Shown one piece after another: positions 20,350 to 31,043 of a stretch of DNA of 64,000 nt; the first letter of the stretch is position 1; every line of letters starts with the position of its first letter. The DNA comes from Isoetes taiwanensis (taxonomy: Eukaryota; Streptophyta; Lycopodiopsida; Isoetales; Isoetaceae), in contig JAJEKV010000010.1 in the NCBI GenBank assembly GCA_021234155.1, forward strand, positions 4,686,871-4,750,870. Reading direction: 5' to 3'. The notes under the pieces were generated by a model, which was not told the DNA's origin, did not search any database, and saw only the letters and a program-made list of their open reading frames with translations. The translations under genes and the position numbers were made by a program.

Positions 20350-21404
20350 AAATATTTTGTTTCTATATTGCAGACTCCCTAGAAATGGCATTTTACATCT
20401 AAAGTGGAACATATTGTTTCTTAATTGTTGTATTCCTATGTAAAAGCATCATTTGTATTTCATGTCCACCTTATATTTCATGTCCACCTTAACTTAGATT
20501 ATGAAAATTACCCTGCTCACATCTAAGCACACCATTCCATATGTAGTATCTACAACCTTCTATTCCATCTATAAACTCCATTACATCTACCCTCCATTGT
20601 GCTCAAGACTAATATCAATCATCAACGGGAAGGTATATTAAATAATTAAACATATGGATATGAAACATGTTCGAAAATCACACATTTAAGGTTGAAGGTT
20701 AAAGGTCAACAAGGGATTTATACATTTAGGGTTCAAGGATAGATGGATACTATAATGTTGTGATCATACACAAATTAGCATTCAGGGTTTGGTTTTAGAA
20801 TTTGTCTTTTCATATAGAAGGCCATAACCATAAGTTTACAACTTTTAAAGAATTCCAAAGGGATGCCTTATAATTTTTTTTTTTCTCCTCGACCCTAAAT
20901 TCTAAAGCCTTCCTGCTTAACACTCCATTACATCTACGAACATGATCACATTTACAACCCTTTACGGCTACAATGACGTTTATGGTTCTTTATTGCACCT
21001 ATAAACTCCAATATATCTACTCATTCCACACATCTACAACTAATGTCCGGCATCACCAGGCACACGTTTCTAGTAATATATTAAATATATAGTATTACTA
21101 GATCAAATGCCTCATTGTCATGGGCGCTCTTTAATCAGTTCATAGGCATAGAAGAAACATGAGTAGCGTTGTGATTCTACTATTGTGTGATATTATACCT
21201 AACATTATGTGTGATATTATAGCTAACATTATGTTTGGCAGAAATGAAAGAAGACTACATTATTGAGCTTAATCTAGGTGACTTTTGTGGATGGTGGATG
21301 AACACCTTTGGTAACTCACCAGCCTTTGTGTCGAGAGATGAAGTATTGGAGCTCCTCTTCTATTTGTTCCCTAATTTATATTATTCGCAAACATATTATT
21401 CTAG
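20350..21404. other. Intergenic sequence
   Basis: A 17-bp tandem duplication (ATTTCATGTCCACCTTA twice) lies near 20,457-20,492, and TGTGTGATATTATA is duplicated near 21,183-21,219. A short ORF (21,235-21,423) has no known domain and is cut by the LINE insertion. It could be an exon, since TTTGGCAG precedes it, but nothing confirms this. Confidence 0.45.
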
Positions 21405-21412
21405 AGATGATA

Positions 21413-22972
21413 GAATAGAATAGAATATGATTTTATCGTCCACGGAGACCAACTAGCCTATGGGACCCAAGTACAAAGAGAGAGCGTGAGCGATTACTAC
21501 CAGGATTAAAAACCCCCGCCCGGAAGGGTTTTGGGAAAAACCTTAGTAGCAATAAGGATCCGACATATCTTTGCCGATTATATACATAATCACAAGTACA
21601 ACGGTGAGGTTAATGTCGGACGGGGGCATAAGCGAAGTCGGCGTATCCATTACCTCCGGAGGTACGATCCCAACAAGCCTGAGGAGGTGCTTTCATTAGC
21701 TCATGCAAGGCCGATAGGGCACAACTAACCGAAAGCATACCGAGCCCGGATATTTGGTATCTTGGGGACGAGCACGGAGGGCGTGACTTTCATCCTCAAT
21801 GGCTCGTTGGCAAAGATCGGCGGACTCGGTCCTCACGCGCAGCCTCGAATCCATCTCCCCGTCTCAATGCGGAGGTGGTGTGCACTGTCGGCGAATGGAA
21901 GCAATCACTCCGCCTTTTTTTCATGGGTAGATGGGTGCGCGGGGTAGTGGTGTGGGCCCTCGTGAGCATGGGATTAACCGCTTGCCGATAATTTGCCACC
22001 TTGACATGTGACGGGGCCTCTGATCCCAAAGCTTGGCCATGAAGCAAGCATCCAAGTACCGCTTCAAGGCAAAGACGTTCCTTCGGTGTATGCACCGGGT
22101 CCACATCGTGTGCTCGCACATTCCATAGCGAACCACCGGGCTTGCTTGTCTTTCCAAAGAAGCTTTGAGTCGTTCGGGCCCATCGCCACGCCCAAAGCAA
22201 GGTTGGGCAGCGGGCTTCATCCATAGCCACCACCTTCTCGAAAAGTAAATAATGTGGACGTTCAGTAGCGACCCTCAGAATGGAAGGAAGCCTGTCTCTT
22301 GGAGCAAGATCGATATGGGACCGTAGACTTCACTCCCGGTGCGGGGCCAAGAAGGCCTTACGTACCTACTCTAGATCGCGTTCCAAGTGGTGAGGGATAT
22401 CACCGGCCCCCCACATACGCCCCATAGAGAAGGATCGGTTCAACCAAGGCCCTCGAACAAGTGTGCCTCGGTGACCCCATGCATACTACGCTTTGTGATC
22501 AAGTTGTTTTGCATTGCATCTGGGGCTTTCCGACTACCGCAGTGACCCGTAACCGATGGATGCATCCCGGTGTGGTAGTAGAAAACTCAATGCCCAAATA
22601 CTTATAAAATCGAGCCACCTCCACTACCCCGCCCCCGGTAAGTGAATGAGGGAAGCGTGGGTGCCGGATGATGGGACCGGCGGCACCCTTGTCTTGGCCA
22701 AGTTAACTCTTATGTCGATGAATTGGCGAGAAAGTGTCCAAAGCATCCGGTGGCGTTGCATGTCCTCGGGGTATATCTTGGCGAGTCAACATCATCGGCA
22801 TATATGAGTTGCGAATTATGTGGTGCATGGTGAGCCAGGTGCTCGGCCCACCCATTCTTCTATTTGGTCAATGTACAACGTCAAGAGCGTCGGGGATAGA
22901 GGGCAGCCCTGGCGCACCCCAATGCTACTAACAACGGGCTCCCCCGACAGTGTGAGACGACTCTTCAGCTAT
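21413..22972 (-). mobile_element. 5'-truncated LINE with 8-bp TSD and (ATTCT)n tail
   Basis: AGATGATA occurs at 21,405-21,412 and 22,973-22,980, bracketing the element. On the minus strand the 5' end reads LSGEPVVSSIGVRQGCPLSP, then TLLTLYIDQIEEW. This is the reverse transcriptase palm block before the catalytic aspartates. YADDV, the catalytic motif, follows ~100 bases on. Later frames are broken many times. The 3' region carries the structured motif at 21,491-21,553 and ends in an ATTCT microsatellite tail. It is 1,560 bp long and GC-richer than its surroundings. Confidence 0.8.
21491..21553. other. Structured motif, copy 2, in the LINE 3' region
   Basis: The outer stem is ATTACTACCAGG with CCTTAGTAGCAAT. 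The inner hairpin is AAAACCC with GGGTTTT. CCC in the loop can pair with GGG after the hairpin. Its position ~80 bases from the LINE tail suggests a 3' recognition structure for the element's reverse transcriptase. Confidence 0.5.
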
Positions 22973-23263
22973 AGATGATATATGACCAACTTTTTAAAAG
23001 ATCTAAACTAAATATTGTAATGTGTTATTTCTAAATTAGGGTTAGAACACAAGATGTTACCAAATTGCTTTACATCAATCCAGAATCACTTTGGGTATTG
23101 CATTATCAAATGTTGGACGTTAACTAGAGTCGAATTGCACAGGTTTGGAACGAAAGAAATGGTCTCAGCATCCGCGATAAATTTCTTGTATTGTAGTAAA
23201 TGCTTTTTCATAAAGACGTAACATTCATATTGCAGTAATATTAAGTCCGTATATATATTTCTT

Positions 23264-23270
23264 TATATAA
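23264..23270 (+). promoter_or_regulatory. Candidate TATA box of ZNHIT3
   Basis: TATATAA lies 62 bases before the chosen ATG. Position and sequence are compatible with a core promoter, but the region is AT-rich and a 5' intron cannot be excluded. Confidence 0.25.
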
Positions 23271-23331
23271 ATGGGTGGAGCGTATAATACAGCGTATGTC
23301 TTGTTCTTTGGTTTAGGTTTTACTGCCGGAA

Positions 23332-23754
23332 ATGGGTCCTCATCAGCAGTGTGGAATATGCATCGAGTCTGTGTCCAAATACAAATGCCCAGTCTGTCGG
23401 ATGGCCTATTGTTCTCTTCTCTGCTACAAAGTTCACAAGCAGAATCCATGTGCCAAAACAGAGGCACCTTCTTCAGATGATAGCGAACTTTCTAGTGCCC
23501 TGTCTCAGCCCACAAGGGATTTTGAGGAAGAGGATGAATCTGGCTGGAGATTGCAGCGGGCTCAGTTGGAAAATGTATGTGCTTCGAAGGAGGTCAAAGA
23601 ACTGCTTCGGAATTCTGAGTTGCAAAAATTAATAAGGAAAATTGATTCCTCAACTGATGCAGAAAAGGACCTTGACAAAATGGTAGAGTCTTCTCCAGAT
23701 TTCAAGGAATTTACCGAGAAGCTGCTGGCAATTATTCACCTCGATGAAATATGA
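23332..23754 (+). CDS. ZNHIT3: Zinc finger HIT domain-containing protein 3 (ZNHIT3-like)
   Basis: This intact 140-codon ORF is the only complete host-type gene recognised. The zf-HIT domain occupies residues 7-40, with ligands C7, C10, C19, C22, C27, C31, H35 and C40 (CGIC..KYKCPVC..AYCSLLCYKVHKQNPC). An acidic linker follows (DFEEEDESGW). The C-terminal part (ELLRNSELQKLIRKID, then FTEKLLAII) matches the conserved C-terminal region of ZNHIT3. In other eukaryotes this protein binds NUFIP1 and assists assembly of box C/D snoRNPs in the nucleus. The length is close to other plant members. The ATG at 23,332 immediately precedes the finger, as in relatives. No intron interrupts it, so it could be a single-exon gene or an intact retrocopy. 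No poly-A tract was noticed downstream. Confidence 0.85.
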   Translation: MGPHQQCGICIESVSKYKCPVCRMAYCSLLCYKVHKQNPCAKTEAPSSDDSELSSALSQPTRDFEEEDESGWRLQRAQLENVCASKEVKELLRNSELQKLIRKIDSSTDAEKDLDKMVESSPDFKEFTEKLLAIIHLDEI

Positions 23755-26700
23755 AGGTACTCTTTACACCTAAATCACTCATCAAGCTTGGTTGTAACCC
23801 GTAGGGTAGGAATTTTTGTTGTTTGGAACATGAAAAGCCCCATGAAAAGTGAGTAGAACATATGATGCCGCGCAAATCAAATATGATACGTTCCTAATTA
23901 TATTAGTAGATTGTTTATTGCGACCGTTGAAATTCTTTTCATTCGCCATTAACTGTGGACACTGCTACCAGACTTTCAGAGTTGTCCCCATACATTTTAC
24001 TTGATTTCTTTTTCCTATGCACAAACGAGAAAAACGAAGAATATCGGCAACCTAAGCTGACTTGCGTTTTGGACTCGTTTGGGAAGCCCAATATCTCCAT
24101 TATTTGGTGTTCTAATATGTCTGTGTCTTTTCACGAGACTTATAATTATATGCATGAAAAACAAACTTGCTATGGTGCCTATGCTACTATAGTAAATTGG
24201 TCTGACAGGATGGAATTGTTCCTTTCCCACCATCTCCTGCATAGTAGAGCTTTAGACCTTCTGTTCAGCATAACAACAAGTATAGCAGCTGTCGATTGAG
24301 GAGGTGGTGAACGTTTACACTGAAAATATTCCTATTATCACTCCCATCTCCACGGATGAGTGCTAATCAAATTTAATTGGATATACGAGACATTTAAACA
24401 GTTTACCCTTTTTAACAGCTTTGTCATCACAACCCAGTTTGTGTATAGTTTACAAGCATAAGAAACCCAATGTCATATGTTTATCAGTGGCAAAGTTTCA
24501 ACCAATTGTAAGTGTTACTATTGTCCCATTGACAAGGGTGATATTCATGTTCTTGCTGATTGCTTTTGCTGGAAGTACATTATTAAAATTCGAAATTAAA
24601 TGAGAGTTCTCCAACTTGTTGTGTAATATAGATAGAGACGTATGATTGCTGATAAACTTCCATTGAAAGGTACAATCTGTTCATTTTCAGTTACAGAATT
24701 AAGATGAGGGAGCACATGGGACTGGAGACAAAATACAAATTGTACAACATTTTATGTGCTGATAGGGAAAAGCACTCTTTGAACAGAGCAAAGAACATGA
24801 CCTGTGTTGTTTGGTTGACCTATTTATAATTTGAGTTTAGAAGTTAAAATGGTTGTCAGTAGCTACAGCTTAAAGATCCAAAATAGATGTCTGCTAGTAG
24901 AAAATTGTATTTAGGCTTGTAAATCAATGATCAGAATCTCTGGATGCCCACTGCATGCTTGTTTAACAGAGTAAGATGGTTTCGCATACAATTAACCAGG
25001 AAGATTGACGTTCTGATGCTAAACCCATCATGTGTTTGTCTAGAATCTAAGATATTTCGCTATAATCGTCATATGAAGCATTATCAGAAAAATGTAGTTG
25101 ATTGTATACTACAAGGTTTCCTTCCCCAATCAGCAATATGCCCGTGGAGTGCCTCTTAAGCTTTAAGTGCCCAGCACCTACTTGCTGCAATATCTGGTCG
25201 AGTACTCAGCAATATGTGCATTAGGCACCATATCACCCTTCTACATGGAGCTTCCCCACTTTATTCATGCATATGGCACAAAACGTTTCATTTTTCATCC
25301 TTTCCATGTGTCCAATCTTAACAAGCTGCGGGTAGGAGCACCTGTGATCTTCTTCTCTGCTTCATGTTTTTACTCTTGACTCGCTTGCTTTAACAAAGTT
25401 TTCTGCAATGGCCTTAAGGCTTGCCCCCCTTATCTCATCTACAATCTGTTTACATGCTTTGGCTAACTGAGTTTTTTGGACATTATATTCAGGTTTCTTT
25501 TCTGCTTCCCTTTAATCGACAGATGTTGGTTTACTACCTGTATGTTGAGTGCTACTAATGCTTTTGATATCAGATGCAACTGTTTGGTAAATTGAATAAC
25601 AAGAATGAAGTTAGGTAAAGGTAGTAACTTGACACATGCTTCATGCAAGGGACAGCAGGACATGGCAACTTAGAAGAAATTTTAGGTTCATGCTGATATA
25701 GCACTTAAACTGAACATGAAGATGATGAAGAAAGTGTAGGCTGAAAAAAGATTGTTGGTCCCCCTTTAAGAAAAATAAAAGCTAAGCTAGTCCATTAGTA
25801 GAATGTAAAATTTAAACCTCTTTCACCACATTCACATGCCCCATAGACAATAAGCATCTCTACATAGTACAAAATTTTCTTGAGGAATTGGGCAGCAGAT
25901 TAATGGCAGGACCTATCACAAGAAATCTTGTACTAACTTTCTGACATACACTATATATCAGTGTTACAAATTATGCTGGTGTCCCCAAAGATCTGATATA
26001 CAAGGTACTCTGTGTCCAAAGTTCTGAAGGAAGGTACTAATGAACTGAAGGGCCACGAAGATCCAGTTTAGAGTGATGACAGAGGAAAGGAAGAGCAGAA
26101 AAATTAGATGCAAGGCAAAGTGGAAGATGGAAAGAAATGGCCTGTTATGGAAGGGAGCAACTATGAAAAGAGAGGGACGGTAGATACTTCCCACATGGGG
26201 ATTTTGACATTGTTGAGAAGGGCTGCGCCTTCGACAAAATCTTGAACAGAGGGCAGGATCTGGAAGCAAGAATCTCTGTTTTGAATAAGATGGTCTAGCT
26301 GAGGGATCTGGTGAGGAAGAAGGCAAGGAATGGCCATGGTCCTGTACATTTGGATAGCAGTTTGGGCTGCCTCCTCCCTTGTTAAGCACCACATGTATGG
26401 GATGTAGGACTCTTGTGGATGCAAGTTGTCTTTGAAGTCTAACTCTACTCTTGATACCACGTAAATGAAGGTGTTGGGCTTTGGTAATCCTTCCCTCTTC
26501 ATTGCTCTGCTACGTTTTCGTCCCCATTTATTCCATTTTCTACTTTAATTTTTGGACCCCTTCGTTTGTACTCCGTTCTCTTGCCAAACGTTGCCTCCTT
26601 TGGCGCTTCCCTCTCTTAACGCCCCAAAAATGTAACAAAAATTTCCTATTAAGTATCTACCCCTTCTCCGTATTTGGTTGTTTACTTTTTGACAAAGGAA

Positions 26701-26920
26701 GTATGCCCATGGTTTGTTTTGTATTAAGACTTTGATCGAAGGAATAAAAATAAATTGTACCCATGGCCAAACATAATTCCCTAGGTTGGAACATGTATTC
26801 TAGTGAATCTTTGCTAATTTAGAGACTCTATTTCCGACTTAGAGTTTGAAATAGTTGCACTTAATGTCAAAAGCAAAAATACTTGCATTTTTAAAAATAA
26901 CATATCAGAACTCTAAATGA
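23755..26920. other. Long AT-rich intergenic region after ZNHIT3
   Basis: It includes any ZNHIT3 3' UTR. ORFs at 23,955-24,299, 24,944-25,159, 25,964-26,392 (minus) and 26,161-26,502 (minus) show no recognisable domain. I see no RNA gene or tandem structure. Confidence 0.45.
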
Positions 26921-27004
26921 TGAGCTAGTATGACGTTTGATTCCTCTACTCTAATCAAAACATCTTTCCATAATACTATTTGGACAATGAAAGTTTGGAT
27001 TGTG

Positions 27005-27155
27005 AATGGGAATACTACAGTAGTTTCTCAAATCCTTGTTAACCAACCAGGCTTTGGAATGGCCCCCAGAGAAGAAACATTTAATGGGAATTACACTACA
27101 GTTGTTCCTCAAATCAATGTTAACCAACCAGGCTTTGCAATGGCCCCCAGCATTT
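27005..27155. repeat. Two-copy ~78-bp tandem duplication
   Basis: AATGGGAATTACACTACAG and its variant AATGGGAATACTACAGTAG each lead into GTTAACCAACCAGGCTTTG and AATGGCCCCCAG. Both copies are open in one frame (QxxVNQPGFxMAP), but no protein is recognised. Confidence 0.75.
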
Positions 27156-27429
27156 GAAAGACCTTATATTCTTCTTCTACATTAAAAGAAAGTATAGGGT
27201 GCTTGCGGGAAACCTAACTGCAACGGAGTATGTTAAGGTCAGCCAGGAAAACAATGGCATCACAAAGAAGACAATTCATGAGGATGTCTACTTCGAACAG
27301 ATTCAGTAGCTTCGGAATCAACGGGAGTTGTATGAAAAGCCAAAGAAAGGGAAGTGTGGACAATCCACAGGAGGCGCATATTTGGTAAGTTTGGCTTTAT
27401 TTTTTATGCATGATTTTGGCTAGAGAGTC

Positions 27430-27737
27430 GTCACTGTCCGCCAAATTGGGTGGGCGTCCAATTTAGAGCCATGTCTACTTGCATCTTATCTTTTGGTAGC
27501 CCTCATCTCTTCCAAATTGATCGGGTGCCCAATTTGGACCCCAAATCTCATGCAGAATGTGTTTCAACCCATCTGCTCCAAATTGGGCGGGTGCCCAATT
27601 TCGAGCCTTGTCTAGTTGCAACAAGTATCTTTGGCATCGCCCAATTTGGAGCCTTGTTTGCTTGCAACAGGTCACCTTGGCATCTCTTATCTGCTCCAAA
27701 TTGGGCGATGTGACGAGCCTGCCGAGTTGACCCTCCT
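27430..27737. repeat. Degenerate CCAAATTGGGC palindromic repeats
   Basis: CCAAATTGGGYGGGYGCCCAATTT-like units recur at about 27,445, 27,510, 27,580, 27,640 and 27,695. Each contains CCAAATTGG or CCCAATTT, often as an inverted pair around GGGYG. They directly precede the 1,966-bp tandem array. Confidence 0.6.
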
Positions 27738-29307
27738 GGCAACTCGGGATCTTGTCAAACTTCTATAATTCTAGGTTGATAATACTGGTAAAGAATTAAC
27801 TTTCAATTGAACTTACTTATTCCAAATTCAATGAACAAATGTTTATAAACTCAATATAATCAGGTAAGGTCAACATCCAATAAATCAACATTCTCGATAG
27901 AGATAACATCCAACTCTAGCAATTCAACCCTGGAATCTTCTCGCTCAACCACGAGCCACAACTGCACTGCTACCGTTAGCTTGACCACCGCCTTGCTCAT
28001 TCACTGCACATATGCACTCACCGGGTTAGTCCCTCGTGACTAAGTGGGGATCCCCTTGCCGCTACATGCATGGAAATACTCTGCAAATCTTGGGTAAGCA
28101 CAAACACGTACGAGAAAATCCCACGTGAGCACGGTGCTAAGACAATGACAACCTAATGCAAAGGAATATAACACATGAGCAAATGAAGCAAAGAACATAG
28201 CCAAAATACCAAATCATCATAAACATAGCTCAGGGACAATGGGAAGCTCAGCCGGCCTATATCTGAGGCCCCGTTAAAGACATGTTGCCCGGCCGACTTA
28301 CATTCCAAGCCCCTGTGGCGGGTGGTGGGGGGTGAACCTCAGATCGCGATACCCTCTCGGCCCACGCCGGCATCGGAGGACCTCTTACCATGGGAGTTCA
28401 CGAGAGTTGACCGACGTAGCAATCCCCGCCGGAGAACTCCACGCCCGGTGTCACAGAGCACAAATACATAGAACATAGAAACATGAGTCATGCGGAACAA
28501 CCGGGCCACCTAACACGGAAGTCCGACCCGGGAGGATCCAAGTACATAACAAAATACCAAGACAACGGTGAGACAATGCAAAGACCATGACATGTGGTGT
28601 TCATTAAAGTGTTTACTATATGTGTGCTTGGATTATATAGTCACGATGTTGCCCATACAACCTGCCCAAGTTGAAGTACTCTCACAAGCCTAACTGTCAT
28701 TGATGCCGCTCCCACACCTATGTATTTTACTGAACAAGAAAAGACAATATCATTTCATACTGCACCACTTACCCCAAAATCATTCTCCCACGAGGATAAT
28801 CCATTAGCTATGATGTCTTTGATAAAATATAGTTCAACACTTAGAAACTTACAGTTATACACTTAGACTACAGTGTTCCATGCCATAGCCTCATATAGAC
28901 GACCCCATACGCCTCATATTGATCCCTCGGCCCAACTTCACTTGATCTCCAAGGTTACCCTCTTTCCATAGGTAAGGAACTTATTAGTGTGTCCAATGCG
29001 GAAACTTCAAACCCCGCACTTCTGACTTAAAATCCACAAGACCTCGTGATCGCAATTGCTTGTAACTTTTGCCAACGGATACTTAGACTAGGCCCCATCT
29101 CTAGGAACCACTCGTTCAATGCCTCATGTTACTTTAGGACCTTATCTTGTTTAATTCAACAAAGCATACTTAAATCTTATATTATAATGTTATACCGTAA
29201 GTGCGTAGTGCATCGAGCCCTAATTTGAATGGCCGAGATTGCATCCGAAGGCCTAGATTTATTGCACGACTTACCAACACTGTGATTGGTCATGCTTCGA
29301 TCTCTTA

Positions 29308-30975
29308 AGGGGAAAGGGTAAATGAAAAGGGGAAAAGGAAAAGGGAAGTGGAAAGAGAGAATGTGAAGGGCAAAAAGGCATGGGGAAAAGGGTAAAAGGA
29401 AAAGGGAAAAGGGTGGGGATAAGAGAAGAGAAAAAGGCATGGAAAATGAAAAAAGGGAAAGGGAACCTGGGAAAAGGGCAAGAGGGAAGGAGGAAGAGAT
29501 AAAGTGGAAAAGGTAAATGGAAAGGGCATGAAAAAAAAAAGGAAAGAGGAAAAGGTTGAAAATGGGAGAAAATGAAGGAGAGAAAAAAAGCATGGAAAAG
29601 GGTTGGAGAAAAAAAGTATGGGAAACGGAAGGAGCATGGGAAAAGGGGGAAAAAGAGAAGCGTTGAATGAGGAAAAAGGAAGGGACAAATGGCATAGGAA
29701 AAGGGAAAAAAAAAAGAGAGGGAAAGGGAAGGGAAAAAACGCATCAAGAAAAGGGGAAGAGTGAAAGGTTGGAAAAATGAGGAAAATGGAAGGGACAAGG
29801 GGGAACAAGAAAAGGATGGGGAGAGGGGAAAAGAAAAGGGGCATAGAAAAAGGGAAAGTGAGAAGAAAGAAAAAGGAAAGGGAAAAGGGGGAAAGGGAAC
29901 CTACGTAAAGGTCACAGGGAAAAAGAAAGAGGGAAACGAGAAAAGGGAAGGGGGGAAGGGCATGAGAGAAAAGGGAAGAGGAAAATGATGAAGAAAGGGA
30001 AAAAAGAAAAAAGGGAAAAGAAAAGGAGAGAAAGGGTGGGGAAAAGAGGAAAATGGGTATAGGAAATAAGAGAATAAAATAAATGTGCAAAAGGCATGGA
30101 AAAAGGGAAAAGGAAAAGGAAAGGAAGGGAAAAAGTGCACAGGAAAAGGATCGACAAAGGAGGAAAACGGAAAGAAAAAAATTCATCAAGAAAAGGAAAC
30201 GGGAAAAAAGGGAAAGGGAAGCAGGGGAGTGATGGAGGGGAGGGAAAGGGAAAAAGGACATGAGGAAAGGAAAAGAGAAAAGAAAAAGGAAGGGTTGAAA
30301 GAAGGGAAAATTGCACGGGAAGAGGGAAAGGGTGGGAAAAGGAGGAAAAGGAAGCACGGGAAAAATAGAAAGAAGAAAAGGGTGGGAAAAAGGGCATGGG
30401 AAAAGGGAAATAGAAAAGAAAAAAGAATGGAAAAGGGGGGAAAGAGAGAGAGGCACGGGAAAAAGGAAATGAGGAAAATGGAAAAGGGGAAGAGAAAAAG
30501 GGAACATGGAAAAGGGAAAGAGGGAAAGGGTGAGGAGATGGAAAAAGGGAAGGTAAAAAGGGCATGGAAAACGGGAGGGAGAAAAGAAAAATGGAAGGGA
30601 AAAGGGCACACAAAAAAAGGAGGAAAAGAGTGGGAAAATGAGGAAAAGAGAAGGGAAAATAGGCATGGAAAAGGGCGAAAGAGTAAAAGGTTGAGAAAAA
30701 GGAAAGACATGGAAAAAGGGTGGGGAAAAGAGAAGGCATAAAAAAAGAGAAAGGGGAAGGGAAAAGGGCAAAGAAAAAAGAGAAGAGAGAAAAGGTGGAG
30801 AAAGGAGCAAAAGGGAAGGGAAAAAGGTTAACGGGAACAGGGAAGGGGGAAGGAAAGGGATGGGAAAACAAGGAAACATGTGAGAAAGATGAGAAAAAAA
30901 AAGAAAAGAAAAAAAAAAGTAGAGAAAATAAGAAAAAATGAATTGCGGGATAGAGCAAAACGGAAAGGGAAAGGG
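29308..30975 (+). repeat. ~1.67-kb near-pure purine tract (GGGAAAA-type)
   Basis: The plus strand is almost entirely G and A, with rare T and C mostly in recurring GCATGG or GGCATGGGAAAAGG units. There is no fixed period. It fills nearly all the Helitron interior. Long ORFs on either strand (for example 524 codons of Phe/Ser/Pro/Leu on the minus strand) are by-products of the composition. Confidence 0.9.
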
Positions 30976-31024
30976 ATAGGCCTTTTCTCACTGCATCCCA
31001 AAGCATTTACAGGCTCTCAACTTA

Positions 31025-31043
31025 TGCCCAGCAACGCTGGGCA
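31025..31043 (+). other. Helitron 3' terminal hairpin
   Basis: An 8-bp perfect stem, TGCCCAGC/GCTGGGCA, has loop AAC and lies seven bases before the terminal CTAG. It is the expected Helitron termination signal. Confidence 0.9.

Noticed and set aside
27430-27737. Terminal inverted repeats of a transposon from the CCAAATTGGGC palindromes
   Set aside because: Units are scattered and degenerate, with no paired ends or flanking duplication.
29305-30879. 524-codon ORF on the minus strand and other long ORFs at 29.2-31.0 kb
   Set aside because: Entirely Phe/Ser/Pro/Leu or Lys/Glu/Gly runs imposed by the purine tract; several frames stay open on both strands.
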